Positions 46,753-56,588 of a stretch of DNA of 64,000 bases are shown one piece after another. Within the stretch, counting starts at the first letter, position 1. The number at the start of each line of letters is the position of its first letter. Made by a program: the position numbers and the translations under genes. The notes beneath the pieces are model-generated. The model saw only the letters and a program-made list of their open reading frames with translations, did no database searches and was not told where the DNA came from. Source of the stretch: JAJRTA01 sp965603125 (lineage in GTDB: Bacteria > Zixibacteria > MSB-5A5 > GN15 > FEB-12); contig CBFDBU010000004.1 in assembly GCA_965603125.1 (NCBI GenBank), forward strand, positions 1-64,000, written 5' to 3'.

Positions 46753-46804
46753 AGCACCGCCAGACTCCTTTGCGAGCGACATGATCGGCATGACCTGCCC
46801 GACC

Positions 46805-46832
46805 TTGACTTTACGGTGACCCTGGCTTTATT
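46805..46832 (+). promoter_or_regulatory. Promoter of the sulfatase gene
   Basis: TTGACT (46805-46810), 16 bp, TTTATT (46827-46832). The ATG at 46839 is only 6 nt after the -10 and has no Shine-Dalgarno sequence; a leaderless transcript is predicted. Confidence 0.5.
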
Positions 46833-46838
46833 CGGGTC

Positions 46839-48848
46839 ATGCTGAACTCAGCAAACAACATAACTTACACTATCAGTAGACTGTGGCCCTCGCGTCCGTT
46901 TGTCTACCTGTTTCTGGTTTATCTTCTGACCATGCTGGTCTTTGCGCTGTTGCGCCTGTTTTTTCTGCTGAACTTCACAGAGTTCCTGAATGGCGCCACT
47001 CTCGGAGAGATTGCCACCGCCTTTGCTATCGGCGCTCGCTTCGACCAGATCGTTGTCCTTTACGTCCTGCTGCCTTTAGCCCTGGTTCTTCCGTGGATCG
47101 GCCTGCAATACCGGTTAGTCCGGACAGTGACCTTGGGATACCTGGCCGCGTTCTTCTCGTTTGCCTTCCTGCTTCTCTTAGCGGACATTCGGTTCTACTC
47201 CTATTTCGAGTCGCACCTCAACTTCCTGGCCTATGAATATATCGGAGAAGGACCTACTTTCTGGAACCAGGTCACCGCCGATCCGATGTTCCTGCCGTTC
47301 CTTGCCCTGTGGCTGGTGCTAACGGCGTTGTTCGCACTGGCTGTGGTCGCTTTGACACGCCGGACTCACCGTGTGCGGGAGCAGCGAAGCTGGGTGGGCC
47401 AGGTTATTTGGTTCCTGGCGGTACTGGCTATGATGTTCGTCGGCATCCGTGGCCGCGTCGGCCTGGCGCCGATCGACTGGGGTGCGGCCTATTTCTGTCG
47501 GAACCGCCTGCTCAATCAGTTGGCCTTAAACGGCGTCTACGTGCTCGGACGCAACCTGACCGAGCACAGCGGCGATCTCAGGTTGTCCAGCCGCGACGAG
47601 TCGGAGCGTTTCCCGTTCGCGGATTTCCAGTCCGCTCTCGACACTGTACGCGCCGCGCTGCACCAGCCGGGCGACGAGTGGCTCGAACCCGAGAGCTCCC
47701 TCAGGCGTATCACTCATCAGGCCGAGAGTGACCTCGGCTTCCAGCCCAACGTAATCGTAGTCCTCATGGAAAGCTGGTCGGCCCGTAACACAGGCGCGCT
47801 TGGTTCTCCCCGCGATCTCACGCCGCACTTTGACAGCCTGGCCTCCCGGGGAATCCTGTTCTCCAACTTCTATGCCAGCGGCGTCCGCACCAGTTTCGGG
47901 CTACCGGCCACGTTGGGCAGTTTTCCGTCGCTGCCAGGGCGCTCAATCATGGGACGGTACGACGCCCTTCACCCGTTTGTCATGCTTTCCGAGATCCTTC
48001 ACGTACGCGGATACCATAACGTCTTTGTCTACGGGGGTGATCTCGTCTTTGACAACATGGAGGGCTTCTTCACGACAAAGAAGTACGATCGGCTCTACGG
48101 CGAGAACCAACTGGGAAAAGAGAACGCCTTTTCCAAGTGGGGTATTCCCGACCATGTTGTCTTTGAGAAGACGATCGCCCTGATTGACTCTCTGCCGCGC
48201 CCGTTTCAACTGACCGCGCTCACTCTGTCCAACCATGAGCCGTATGACCTGCCCGACTCATCGGCGCAGAGATACCGCGACAGCAGTGACAGCTCGAGGG
48301 TTTTCAACGCTCAACTCTATGCCGACCACGCCGTCGGTCTGTTCGCGGCGGCGCTTGCGCGCCTGGCGGTGCTTGATAGCACTATTGTTCTTTTCACCGC
48401 CGACCATGCCAAGTATGGGGCCGGGCGTTATATGCTTGACCCCGAGGTATTCCACATCCCGCTGCTTGTCTATTCACCTGCGATCGTGGGAAGTGACGGC
48501 CGGACAGTCGACAAGTACGGCTCCCAGACCGATATCATGCCGACGTTGATGGGTCTATTGGGGGGCGACTATGAACACTCAAGTTGGGGACGTGACCTGT
48601 TGCGGTTGCAAGAGGATGACGCCGGGTTCGCCGTAATGAACGCGGGGGATCGTATCGGCAGTGTCGACGGGAGATATTTCTACATAGAGTGGTTGGGGCG
48701 TTTCAATACAACGTATAAACTGGCCAGTCTCGGAGAGACCGACGCCGAGATAACCGATCAGCAGACAGAAAGCGCTCTGCAGTTGCAGCGTCTGACACGG
48801 ATGTACATGCAGATCGCCGAGCAGTTGTCAACACCTGTGGTGCCGTGA
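46839..48848 (+). CDS. LTA synthase/alkaline-phosphatase-fold sulfatase family protein
   Basis: A 669-residue protein with five transmembrane helices in the first 205 residues or so, then an outer sulfatase-fold domain. Motifs: VVLMESWSARNTGALG (metal-binding Glu), SGVRTSFGLPATLGSFPSLPG (nucleophile Thr position), GGDLVFDNMEGFF, LTLSNHEPYDLP and FTADHAKYG with metal-binding Asp/His. The family transfers phosphoglycerol or phosphoethanolamine groups from lipids to surface glycans or lipoteichoic acid. This organism is presumably diderm, so a periplasmic glycan or lipid A acceptor is more likely than teichoic acid. Confidence 0.9.
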   Translation: MLNSANNITYTISRLWPSRPFVYLFLVYLLTMLVFALLRLFFLLNFTEFLNGATLGEIATAFAIGARFDQIVVLYVLLPLALVLPWIGLQYRLVRTVTLGYLAAFFSFAFLLLLADIRFYSYFESHLNFLAYEYIGEGPTFWNQVTADPMFLPFLALWLVLTALFALAVVALTRRTHRVREQRSWVGQVIWFLAVLAMMFVGIRGRVGLAPIDWGAAYFCRNRLLNQLALNGVYVLGRNLTEHSGDLRLSSRDESERFPFADFQSALDTVRAALHQPGDEWLEPESSLRRITHQAESDLGFQPNVIVVLMESWSARNTGALGSPRDLTPHFDSLASRGILFSNFYASGVRTSFGLPATLGSFPSLPGRSIMGRYDALHPFVMLSEILHVRGYHNVFVYGGDLVFDNMEGFFTTKKYDRLYGENQLGKENAFSKWGIPDHVVFEKTIALIDSLPRPFQLTALTLSNHEPYDLPDSSAQRYRDSSDSSRVFNAQLYADHAVGLFAAALARLAVLDSTIVLFTADHAKYGAGRYMLDPEVFHIPLLVYSPAIVGSDGRTVDKYGSQTDIMPTLMGLLGGDYEHSSWGRDLLRLQEDDAGFAVMNAGDRIGSVDGRYFYIEWLGRFNTTYKLASLGETDAEITDQQTESALQLQRLTRMYMQIAEQLSTPVVP

Positions 48849-48900
48849 ACCAGACCCGGCTGCCGTGCGCCATGATGGACATCGAAACGGGCAAGACCGG

Positions 48901-50559
48901 CTATGCCCCCTCCGGGAGTGCGACCATGCGATCCAGTTCGATCTTGATTTCCTGCCGGCTGAGTTCCCTGACGGTGATGATGTTGCGACTGTCGGCGCCC
49001 CGGGCTTTCTCGGCTGCGAGGTGATGATCGGCCTGGCGAGCAATCTGGTGCAAATGCGTTACCACGATAAGCTGGCATCCGGCCGAGAGTTCCCTGAGCT
49101 TCCGGCCGACTTCCACCGCCGTGCGGCCGCCGATACCGGCGTCTACTTCGTCGAACACCAGCAGTGAATGCGCCAGCCTGTTGTGGCCCCTTTCGGTCGA
49201 CTTGAGAGCCAGCAGCACCCGCGAGATTTCTCCCCCCGAGGCGGTCTTCACCAGCGGCCTTAGCGGTTCACCGGGATTGGCCGAAAACACGAAACGTGCT
49301 CTCTCGAGCCCGCGTGCAAACGCCCTTACCGCCCGGCCGTCGAGCACTACACCGTCGGGGTCGTCCTCGTATACAAACTCCAGCTTGAACCGGCAGTGGT
49401 CAATGGCCAGATCCTTCAGTTCACCGATGACCAGCCGCTCCAACTCTGCCGCACCCTTTTTCCGACGGGCCGAGAGGGCCAGCGCCTGAGTCGTGTACTC
49501 CCGACATAGCCGATGGTGCTCTTCCTCAAGACGCGCGATGGCGCTGTCGGTGTCAGGTCGGCGCGCCAGCTTCGCCTCGATTGCCTGCAAGCTGCCCAAG
49601 ACTCCCTCTTCGGAACCCCCGTACTTCTTCTTGAGATTGTAGATCTCGTCAAGCCGGGTGTTGATCTGATCGATCCGCACCGGATCGTCCCGCACCGAGC
49701 GGCCATATTGCTCGATGAATCGTCTCAGGTCTTCGAGTCTGATCTGAACGTCGCGCAGGTCCAGGGCCTTCTCGGTCAGCGCCGGGTCGACGACGGCCAT
49801 TGAGTCCAGTTCTTTGCGCGCCGCTGATAGCATGTCAGGCAGGGAACCGGTTTCGTTGTCAAGGATTTCTCCGATCACTGAGGCCGAAACGATCAGCGCG
49901 CGGGCTGAATCGAGAACCTTTCGCTCGACCAGCAGTTCTTCCTCCTCGCCGATACGCAAGGCGGCCTTCTCGATTTCATCCTTCTGGAAAAGCAACAACT
50001 CGCGCTCCTGTATCAAGCGTTCCCGCATGTTCTGCATTCGCCTGAGCTCGTCAGCCACGCCGCGCCAGTTCTCGAAAACAGTTTTGAGGATGTCCACCTG
50101 ATCGGTATGACCGGCGAAACGGTCCAGGAATGTGAGGTGGTTATCCTCGTCCATCAGCGCCTGGCCGGCATGCTGACCGAGAATCTCGCCCATGGGCGCC
50201 ATGAGAGTACGAAGTTGAACCAGAGACGCCCGGTTTCCGTTTATGGTGACGCGCGAACCGCCCTCTTTGGCGATTGTGCGCTGCAAGACAATCCTGTTGT
50301 CGGCTATCAGGTCCGCGAATTCCTTTTTGTAAGCGGCAGGCAGACGGGAGACATCGAAGGTGGCCGAGACGGCGGCGCTGTCGGCACCGTGCCGAATGAC
50401 GTCACGGTCGGCGCGCCCGCCAAGCGCCAGTGAAAGAGCGGCAACGACAACCGATTTGCCGGCTCCCGTCTCTCCCGTGAGAGCGGAGAGGCCCGGCCCG
50501 ACACTGAGTTCAGCCTTCTCAAGCAGAGCGATGTTCTCAATTCTGAGACTTGTCAGCAT
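48901..50559 (-). CDS. recN: DNA repair ATPase RecN
   Basis: 552 residues, the normal size for RecN. An SMC-like protein that tethers broken DNA ends. Walker A TGETGAGKS (28-36), the ILGQHAGQAL motif of RecN, long coiled coils around 150-360, signature region TASGGEISRVLLALK, Walker B LLVFDEVDAGIGG and the final VVTHLHQIARQADHH. Last gene of the rpsU-yqeY-cvpA-mutS2-dnaG-recN operon. It overlaps dnaG by 23 bp. Confidence 0.97.
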   Translation of the reverse strand: MLTSLRIENIALLEKAELSVGPGLSALTGETGAGKSVVVAALSLALGGRADRDVIRHGADSAAVSATFDVSRLPAAYKKEFADLIADNRIVLQRTIAKEGGSRVTINGNRASLVQLRTLMAPMGEILGQHAGQALMDEDNHLTFLDRFAGHTDQVDILKTVFENWRGVADELRRMQNMRERLIQERELLLFQKDEIEKAALRIGEEEELLVERKVLDSARALIVSASVIGEILDNETGSLPDMLSAARKELDSMAVVDPALTEKALDLRDVQIRLEDLRRFIEQYGRSVRDDPVRIDQINTRLDEIYNLKKKYGGSEEGVLGSLQAIEAKLARRPDTDSAIARLEEEHHRLCREYTTQALALSARRKKGAAELERLVIGELKDLAIDHCRFKLEFVYEDDPDGVVLDGRAVRAFARGLERARFVFSANPGEPLRPLVKTASGGEISRVLLALKSTERGHNRLAHSLLVFDEVDAGIGGRTAVEVGRKLRELSAGCQLIVVTHLHQIARQADHHLAAEKARGADSRNIITVRELSRQEIKIELDRMVALPEGA

Positions 50560-52279
50560 CTAAACCGTAGCCCTGGATTTCACGTTGGATTCGCGAGGCG
50601 CGTTCTTCGTCGCCGGCTTCGGTGGCCGCGATCAGTTCTTCCTTGAGACGGGCGCGTATCCCGGCCTGCTTTCGCTGCCGCATCTGTTCAAGCATTCTCG
50701 CCGTTTCGATATCCACTCGGTCGGCCGGCCAGTCGGTGGACACGATCTCCGAGAGCAGCGAGGCAAAATCCTGGTCCTGGACACCATCGAGCATCCGTCC
50801 GGCGTCGACAACCCCCAACTGGCGGTACTGGTTCACCATGGCCGCATAAATCCTTGACAACTCCTTTGAACTGAAGTCATCCGGCGCCACGGTATCAAAT
50901 ACAGTGTCGATGGAACCGGGGCCGTTGAACAGCAGCGAGATAAACTCAAACTCGCAGCGATCGTACTTCGGGCCGCGCGCCGTCGGCTCATCGGCGGCCT
51001 TCACCTGGGGTGCGCCGCTGTGCAGAATCTGAACGTCCACACCCAACGCATTCGCGGCCTCGGCGTAGAACAGGCTTCGGCGAGTCGGATCGGCGATACG
51101 GGCGCCCAGCGACGCGAGTTCCTTGACCAGCTTTTCCTTGCCGACGATTCCGGCTGAGGCGACGTCCGTGTCCCGCACCCGGAAAGGGATAAAGCCTATC
51201 GCCTCGTGCATGAGTTCGTCGATCTTGTCGCGGCCGTACTTCAGGGCAATGGTATCGGGATCCTCTCCCTTCGGCGTGAGGATCACCCTGACCTCGAGTC
51301 CGGCGTCATAGAGAGCGTCAACCGACCGCAGGGCTGCGTTCTGACCGGCCGAGTCGGCGTCGAAAAAGAGGTAGGCGTCGGTAGCGAACCGGGCCAGGAG
51401 CCTGGCCTGCTGCGCCGTGAAAGACGTCCCCGACGAAGCCACCACGTTTTTCACACCGATCTGCCAGAGCGATATGACGTCGAAATAACCCTCCACGATA
51501 ATAGCCGCGCCGGTATCGCGAATGAAATCGCGGGCGTGGCTCAGCCCGTACAGCACGTTTCCCTTCACGTACAACGGCGTCTCAGGGGAGTTGACGTACT
51601 TGGCCGGCTCGCCTTTCTTGAGAGTCCTGCCGCCGAATGCGATCGGCTTGCGGCTGAGGTTGTAGATCGGGATCATCAGCCGCTGTCGAAAGCGGTCGAA
51701 GTAGTTACCCCTCTTCTCCGAAAGCAGGACCAGACCGGCTTTGACCAGGTCCTCGGCGGTGAGGTCCCTGCCGGCGGCGTACCGGATGAGGCCGTCCCAG
51801 TCTTCAGCGGCCAGCCCCAGGGCAAAGTGCTCGATAGCGCTGTCGGTAATCCGGCGTTTTTCCTTCAGATACGTCTGCAGAACCGAACTGTATTTCGAGC
51901 GCTGCAAGGTTTTCTGAAAGTACTCCTGGGCAACCTGGTTGGCATAGCCGAGTCGCTCCATGGCCTGGCGTCTGAAATCGGAGCCGGCTTCCTCGCGGAT
52001 AGTGATGTTGGCCTGCCGGGCCAGATGCCGGACAGCCTCCACAAATGACATCTTCTCATGTTCCATCAGGAAGGTAATCACGTTGCCGCCCTTACCGCAG
52101 CCAAAGCAGTAGAATATCTGCTTATCGGGAGAGACGCTGAAGGACGGCGTCTTCTCCGTGTGAAAGGGGCAGAGAGCGATAAAGTTCCTGCCGCGCTTTT
52201 TCAAACGGAGGTATTCCCCGATTACCTGCACGATGTCGCTGGCCTGCCTTATCTGCTCTATGGTTTCCTCAGGGATCAT
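50537..52279 (-). CDS. dnaG: DNA primase DnaG
   Basis: 580 residues. It makes RNA primers at the replication fork. The zinc-binding CHC2 finger is intact (CPFHTEKTPSF, then FYCFGCGKGG). The RNA-polymerase core and TOPRIM domain (IIVEGYFDVISL, FFDADSAGQNAA) follow, with a C-terminal helicase-binding region. The ATG follows the mutS2 stop by 1 nt. Confidence 0.97.
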   Translation of the reverse strand: MIPEETIEQIRQASDIVQVIGEYLRLKKRGRNFIALCPFHTEKTPSFSVSPDKQIFYCFGCGKGGNVITFLMEHEKMSFVEAVRHLARQANITIREEAGSDFRRQAMERLGYANQVAQEYFQKTLQRSKYSSVLQTYLKEKRRITDSAIEHFALGLAAEDWDGLIRYAAGRDLTAEDLVKAGLVLLSEKRGNYFDRFRQRLMIPIYNLSRKPIAFGGRTLKKGEPAKYVNSPETPLYVKGNVLYGLSHARDFIRDTGAAIIVEGYFDVISLWQIGVKNVVASSGTSFTAQQARLLARFATDAYLFFDADSAGQNAALRSVDALYDAGLEVRVILTPKGEDPDTIALKYGRDKIDELMHEAIGFIPFRVRDTDVASAGIVGKEKLVKELASLGARIADPTRRSLFYAEAANALGVDVQILHSGAPQVKAADEPTARGPKYDRCEFEFISLLFNGPGSIDTVFDTVAPDDFSSKELSRIYAAMVNQYRQLGVVDAGRMLDGVQDQDFASLLSEIVSTDWPADRVDIETARMLEQMRQRKQAGIRARLKEELIAATEAGDEERASRIQREIQGYGLDADKSQN

Positions 52280-52280
52280 G

Positions 52281-54641
52281 CTATTCCTTCAGCCTGACGA
52301 CCGTCACACCGGCGCCACCTTCGTTCCAGTCACCTAACCTTAGCGAAACCACTTCCGGGTGACCCTTGAGGTAGTCGGTCAGGAGCCGCTGCAAAGCGCC
52401 GGTACCCTTGCCGTGAATGACATACACCTGGTGCAGCCCGGCCATGATGGCTCGATCCAGGTAGCGATCAAGCTGCTCCATGGCTTCATCCCCCGTCATC
52501 CCGCGCAGGTGGATTTCGGGGCGAACGGTCTCCTCGATCGCATAGCCGGCAGCTCTCTTGAGCGCCTTCGGAGGATGGGCACTTTCCGCCGGCGCCAGGT
52601 TTCGTAGTTCAACCGTCGTGACGACGTTGCCCACTCTTACTCGCGCCCGCTCTTTACCGACCAGTTCCGTGATCTCGCCATCTTTGTTAAGCGAGATTAT
52701 ACGGACAGAGTCGCCGGGCTGAAAGGTAATGCTGCCGCGAGGTTTTTGCCTGAGTTCCTCCGCGCGACGAACGGCGCCCTTTTGTCGCTTGCGCAGGTTC
52801 TTGTGGAAATCGCGCACGGCTTTCTGCGAGGCCTGACTCTTGCGAATCTTCGCCACCAGGCTCTCGACCTCCCGGCGGGTTTCCGCGAGAAATCTCTCAG
52901 TCTCGCCCAGCGCCTTCTGCTTTTCGGCGTCGATTTCGGTCTTCATCCTGTCGGCCAGCTTACGATACTGCTCCTCGTGCTCCCTGGTTCGGGCGAGTCT
53001 TTCGTTGAGTTCTTTGCGGTCGGTCTTGATGCGAGCTAATTCGGTCTCGATGGACGCGACCAGGTTGTCCAGCGACTTCTCATCGCTGCCTCGAAGCTGC
53101 GCCGCCTTCCTGCAAATGGAGTCCGGCATACCTAAGCGTCCGGCAATCTCGACGGCATAGGACGAACCGGGCAGGCCCATGCGCAGGCGGTAGGTCGGTC
53201 CGAGAGTCTCGCGGTCAAACTCTAATGAGGCGTTTTCCACGTCGGTATGCTCCATGGCCAGCGTCTTGAGTTGTGAATAGTGGGTCGTCGCTATCAGTCG
53301 GGCTTTTCTCTCGATGGCGTGGATGATTATCGCTTCGGCCAAGGCGGAGCCTTCCTTGGGGTCGGTCCCGGCGCCGATTTCGTCAAACAACAGCAGCGTC
53401 CTGGCAGAAGCCTTCACCAAGCCGCGAATGATGTTCCTGATGTGCGACGAAAAGGTGGACAGGGACAACTCGATAGACTGCTCGTCGCCTATATCGGCAA
53501 ACACATTGTGGAAAAGTCCCACCTGCGACTTCTCGCCGGCGGCAATGTGAAGCCCCGAAAGCGCCATGAGGACCGAAAGGCCGACCGTTTTCAGGCAGAT
53601 TGTCTTCCCTCCGGTATTGGGTCCGGTAACCAGCACCACCTGCCGAGACTCGTCAAGGCCGATACTGATCGGGACCACCCCTGAGACGCCGCCCAGTTGC
53701 ACGATCAGCAGCGGGTGGCGGGCATCGACCAGGTCGACCGATGACTCGGCGACAATCATCGGGCGATTACCTTTGATCTGGTTGGAGAACAGCGCTGCGG
53801 CATGCAGTCGATCCAGTGTCCCTATCAGGCGCGTGTTTTCAAGCAGCGGCTCCGACCGCAATGCGATCTTCGCCGTGAGAGCAAGGAGGATGCGGCGGAT
53901 CTCAGCCTTTTCCTCCTGCATGAGCAGGTTGATGCGGTTGTTCAGCTCAACTGTTTCCTTCGGCTCAATAAACAACGTGGCGCCGCTCTGGCTACGGTCG
54001 TGAAGAATGCCCATATCCCCCCGGTACCGGCTGGAAGGAATGGGAATGACATAGCGGTCGTTGCGCTGGGTGACGACATCGTCCTGCCAGCCGGTCTGCT
54101 TGACGCGAGCGCTGAGGATTCCTTCCAGGCGGCTCACAATTTTGCGGCGGCTGTCCCACAGACTGGCGCGGATTCTCTTGAGAGCGGGCGAGGCCTTGTC
54201 GCGAACGTTACCGTCCTCATCGACGGTTCTTCTGATCTCGGCTGCCAGTTCCGGAAAGGCCCGAATGCGGCGCAGGTAGTCGTCTATCAGCGGGTACTTA
54301 TCGCGCCCATCCTCATCGTAGCCGTTCAGGCCGCTGGAAATCTCGACCAGCTCCAGGACCAGGAGCATCTCCTGCGGATCCAGGAAATTCCCCTCGACCT
54401 GTGCTTTGTTCAGAAGGACCCGACCATCGTCCTCAATACGGCAAAGAGGGAAGGACGTCCCGAAATTGACGATATCCTTCATCTCGGAGATTTCCGCCAG
54501 ACTTTGCTCGATCTCGGCCTTGTTGTCCAGCGGGCCGATACCGTCAACCTCCGCCCCGCCGTATACTGTCAGACATTTGCCCCTGATGAGGGAAACGATC
54601 TTGGGAAACTCAAGCGTCTGTGTGGTGTGTCCGTCTATCAT
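52281..54641 (-). CDS. mutS2: Endonuclease/ribosome-splitting ATPase MutS2
   Basis: 786 residues from the ATG at 54641, giving the standard start IDGHTTQTLEFPKI. Clamp and lever domains are followed by the MutS ATPase: Walker A VTGPNTGGKTICLK, Walker B LLLFDEIGAGTDPKEG and ATTHYSQLK. The KOW-like segment FQPGDSVRIISLNKDGEI follows, then a C-terminal Smr nuclease domain (HLRGMTGDEAMEQLD, VIHGKGTGAL). Known roles are suppression of recombination and rescue of collided ribosomes. It lies between cvpA and dnaG. Confidence 0.96.
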   Translation of the reverse strand: MIDGHTTQTLEFPKIVSLIRGKCLTVYGGAEVDGIGPLDNKAEIEQSLAEISEMKDIVNFGTSFPLCRIEDDGRVLLNKAQVEGNFLDPQEMLLVLELVEISSGLNGYDEDGRDKYPLIDDYLRRIRAFPELAAEIRRTVDEDGNVRDKASPALKRIRASLWDSRRKIVSRLEGILSARVKQTGWQDDVVTQRNDRYVIPIPSSRYRGDMGILHDRSQSGATLFIEPKETVELNNRINLLMQEEKAEIRRILLALTAKIALRSEPLLENTRLIGTLDRLHAAALFSNQIKGNRPMIVAESSVDLVDARHPLLIVQLGGVSGVVPISIGLDESRQVVLVTGPNTGGKTICLKTVGLSVLMALSGLHIAAGEKSQVGLFHNVFADIGDEQSIELSLSTFSSHIRNIIRGLVKASARTLLLFDEIGAGTDPKEGSALAEAIIIHAIERKARLIATTHYSQLKTLAMEHTDVENASLEFDRETLGPTYRLRMGLPGSSYAVEIAGRLGMPDSICRKAAQLRGSDEKSLDNLVASIETELARIKTDRKELNERLARTREHEEQYRKLADRMKTEIDAEKQKALGETERFLAETRREVESLVAKIRKSQASQKAVRDFHKNLRKRQKGAVRRAEELRQKPRGSITFQPGDSVRIISLNKDGEITELVGKERARVRVGNVVTTVELRNLAPAESAHPPKALKRAAGYAIEETVRPEIHLRGMTGDEAMEQLDRYLDRAIMAGLHQVYVIHGKGTGALQRLLTDYLKGHPEVVSLRLGDWNEGGAGVTVVRLKE

Positions 54642-54668
54642 GACTGCCTGACTCGACCCAACAGAAGA

Positions 54669-54689
54669 AAGCCGACCGGAGGTCGGCTT
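54669..54689 (-). terminator. Terminator or attenuator between cvpA and mutS2
   Basis: 9-bp perfect stem (54669-54677 with 54681-54689), 3-nt loop, followed on the minus strand by TCTTCTG. The T-tract is broken by C, so partial read-through into mutS2-dnaG-recN is plausible. Confidence 0.55.
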
Positions 54690-54724
54690 CAATATAAGAT
54701 TCCAGGATTGAAATCAAAATCAAT

Positions 54725-55363
54725 TTAGTCGCCGGATATCCCGATATCAAAGAACTTCTCCATCTGGTACAGGACCTGGTGGACCTGCTGGCGGTGTTCA
54801 TCCAGCGGCTTGACGCTGGAGCCCGCACGCCCCGGGGAAACCAGCAGCGTTCTCTCCATCTGTCCCATAAAGCTCGGTTTTCCCGGATGGAGCGTGGCTG
54901 TTCCATCGTACATCAGGGGCACCGTCTTGGCCACAACCGGGCCGAAAAACGACGCCTCGAACGACGTGTAAAAGGCATCCGGCATCGGCAGCAGGAAGAC
55001 AAGGAAAGTCAGAAAACCGATGGCCACCCAGCCGCGCAGAAAACCGATCATGGCCCCACCCATCTGATCCCTGGTCCCGCTCTGCTTGAGGTTGGCGATC
55101 TTGTAAAACAGGATACCGAGGAGCTTGAAAGCCGCGTAACTACCGGCCAACAGAAGTGCGAAGGACAAAAACGCCGATATGAGCGGGGAGCCTCCTACCT
55201 GCTCATAGACCCAGACAGCGAAACCGTCGATATAGTTGACGGAGACGATTATGGCCGCGAAAAAGACCACGAAGGCCATCAATTCCCTGATCAGTCCCTT
55301 CTTTGAGCCGACAATCACCGAGGCCAGAAGCAGCACCAGCAAAACGGCGTCAATCCAGTTCAT
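54725..55363 (-). CDS. CvpA family membrane protein
   Basis: 212 residues from the ATG at 55363, which has GGGAG upstream. Four transmembrane helices begin with the typical NWIDAVLLVLLLASVIVGSKKGLIREL. The C-terminal 60 residues or so are soluble. Relatives are needed for colicin V production and envelope homeostasis; the mechanism is unclear. It lies between yqeY and mutS2, a common neighbourhood for this family. Confidence 0.9.
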   Translation of the reverse strand: MNWIDAVLLVLLLASVIVGSKKGLIRELMAFVVFFAAIIVSVNYIDGFAVWVYEQVGGSPLISAFLSFALLLAGSYAAFKLLGILFYKIANLKQSGTRDQMGGAMIGFLRGWVAIGFLTFLVFLLPMPDAFYTSFEASFFGPVVAKTVPLMYDGTATLHPGKPSFMGQMERTLLVSPGRAGSSVKPLDEHRQQVHQVLYQMEKFFDIGISGD

Positions 55364-55420
55364 ACTACACACTCCCTTGTGAGCGTTAGTCAATCTGACG
55401 GAATATAGCCGGTTTTTGAA

Positions 55421-55867
55421 TTATTTGGCAAGCATTTCCATCGCCAGTCTGTTGACCAGTTTTCCGTCTGCCCGGCCCTTGACTTCGGGCATGACCAACT
55501 TCATAACCGCCCCCAGATGGGACGGGGATTCTGCGCCGGCCTCGGCGATGGCCTCACGGATAATCTCGCGCAGTTTCTCTTCGCTCAATTGCTCCGGGAG
55601 GTAGGAATTGATTATGTCGAGTTCGTGCTTCTCTTTGCTCACCAGATCGTCGCGGCCGCCCTTTTCGAATTGCTCGATAGCCTCCCGCCTTTTTTTAGCC
55701 TGTGAGGCCAAAACGGCAACGGCATCCTGCTCGGTAAGGTCATCCCTTTTGTCGATCCGCCTGTACTTAAGCTCAGATTTGAGGCCCCGGAGCACGGTGA
55801 GACGTTCTTTCTCACCGGCTTTCAGGGCCTCTTTCATCTGCTGATCGATTTTCTCAATAAGAGACAT
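55421..55867 (-). CDS. yqeY: GatB/YqeY domain protein
   Basis: 148 residues, helical, matching YqeY: LIEKIDQQMKEALKAGEKERLTVLRGLKSELK, KKRREAIEQFEKGGRDDLVSKE, YLPEQLSEEKL and a C-terminal MKLVMPEVKGRADGKLVN. The domain also occurs at the end of GatB, where it contacts tRNA; the free protein's role is not established. It starts 2 nt after the rpsU stop. Confidence 0.95.
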   Translation of the reverse strand: MSLIEKIDQQMKEALKAGEKERLTVLRGLKSELKYRRIDKRDDLTEQDAVAVLASQAKKRREAIEQFEKGGRDDLVSKEKHELDIINSYLPEQLSEEKLREIIREAIAEAGAESPSHLGAVMKLVMPEVKGRADGKLVNRLAMEMLAK

Positions 55868-55869
55868 CG

Positions 55870-56067
55870 CTAATGCTCAGCTCTGAACTTCATCCGCCGG
55901 GACTTGCGCCTGGCAGCGGCCATCTTGCGTTTCTTGGCCTCGGACGGTTTTTCAAAATGTTGATGTCTCTTTATGTCGCTTAAAATACCTGCTTTTTCGC
56001 AGAACTTGTTGAAGCGTCGAAGGGCTCTTTCAAAAGATTCATCATCACGAATCCTTACTCCGGTCAA
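55870..56067 (-). CDS. rpsU: 30S ribosomal protein S21
   Basis: 65 residues, full length: GVRIRDDESFERALRRFNKFCEKAGILSDIKRHQHFEKPSEAKKRK in the family order, with a basic tail. The TTG start has a G-rich binding site (GGAAGGGGGTG) upstream. First gene of the operon. rpsU beside dnaG recalls the enterobacterial macromolecular synthesis operon, here without rpoD. Confidence 0.96.
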   Translation of the reverse strand: MTGVRIRDDESFERALRRFNKFCEKAGILSDIKRHQHFEKPSEAKKRKMAAARRKSRRMKFRAEH

Positions 56068-56131
56068 ACGGTTACACCCCCTTCCGCCTCGCTATTGGGT
56101 TTACTCATCTTCATATACATACAACTTTCGG

Positions 56132-56160
56132 AATATCCACCGAATCCCTGAGATTGTCAA
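56132..56160 (-). promoter_or_regulatory. Promoter of the rpsU-dnaG-recN operon
   Basis: Minus strand TTGACA (56160-56155), 17 bp, GATATT (56137-56132). The leader is about 58 nt. Confidence 0.75.
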
Positions 56161-56255
56161 CTGATATTACTAGAAATCGTTCCTTTTTGCCTGCGTGGTG
56201 TCAGGCCGACAGTCGCCACTGCCTCTCCCCCGCCGACAGCCCCACCCTCGCGCGC

Positions 56256-56588
56256 TTACGATTCAAGAAACTTAAGGTTCTCCGCTCCCCGGTTGGACAT
56301 GAAGTGGAAGTGGACATGGTCGATTTCCTGACCGAAACCGTTGTGAATAAGCAACTTGAAGTGTCCGGTTATTCCTAACTTCTCGGCGATCAGCTTGGCG
56401 GTGCGGTTCATCATTTCGAGAACATCGGGCGGTGTCTCGTAGAAGTTGCGATATTCCTGTTTCGGGATAATCAGAAGGTGCACCGGCGCCTGCGGGCGGT
56501 GATCGGTAATGACGATGACCTCGTCGTCTTCGTAGAATATGTTTGCCGGGAGCTTGCGGGCTATTATCTGTGTAAAGACAGTGGGCAT
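56256..56588 (-). CDS. HIT family (HinT-like) nucleotide hydrolase
   Basis: 110 residues from the ATG at 56588 (MPTVFTQIIARKLPANIFYEDD). The histidine triad HVHFH is intact near the C-terminus, and FGQEIDHVHFH and PVHLLIIPKQEY match HinT. The family hydrolyses AMP-lysine-type phosphoramidates. A small cytosolic gene, probably expressed alone. Confidence 0.95.
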   Translation of the reverse strand: MPTVFTQIIARKLPANIFYEDDEVIVITDHRPQAPVHLLIIPKQEYRNFYETPPDVLEMMNRTAKLIAEKLGITGHFKLLIHNGFGQEIDHVHFHFMSNRGAENLKFLES

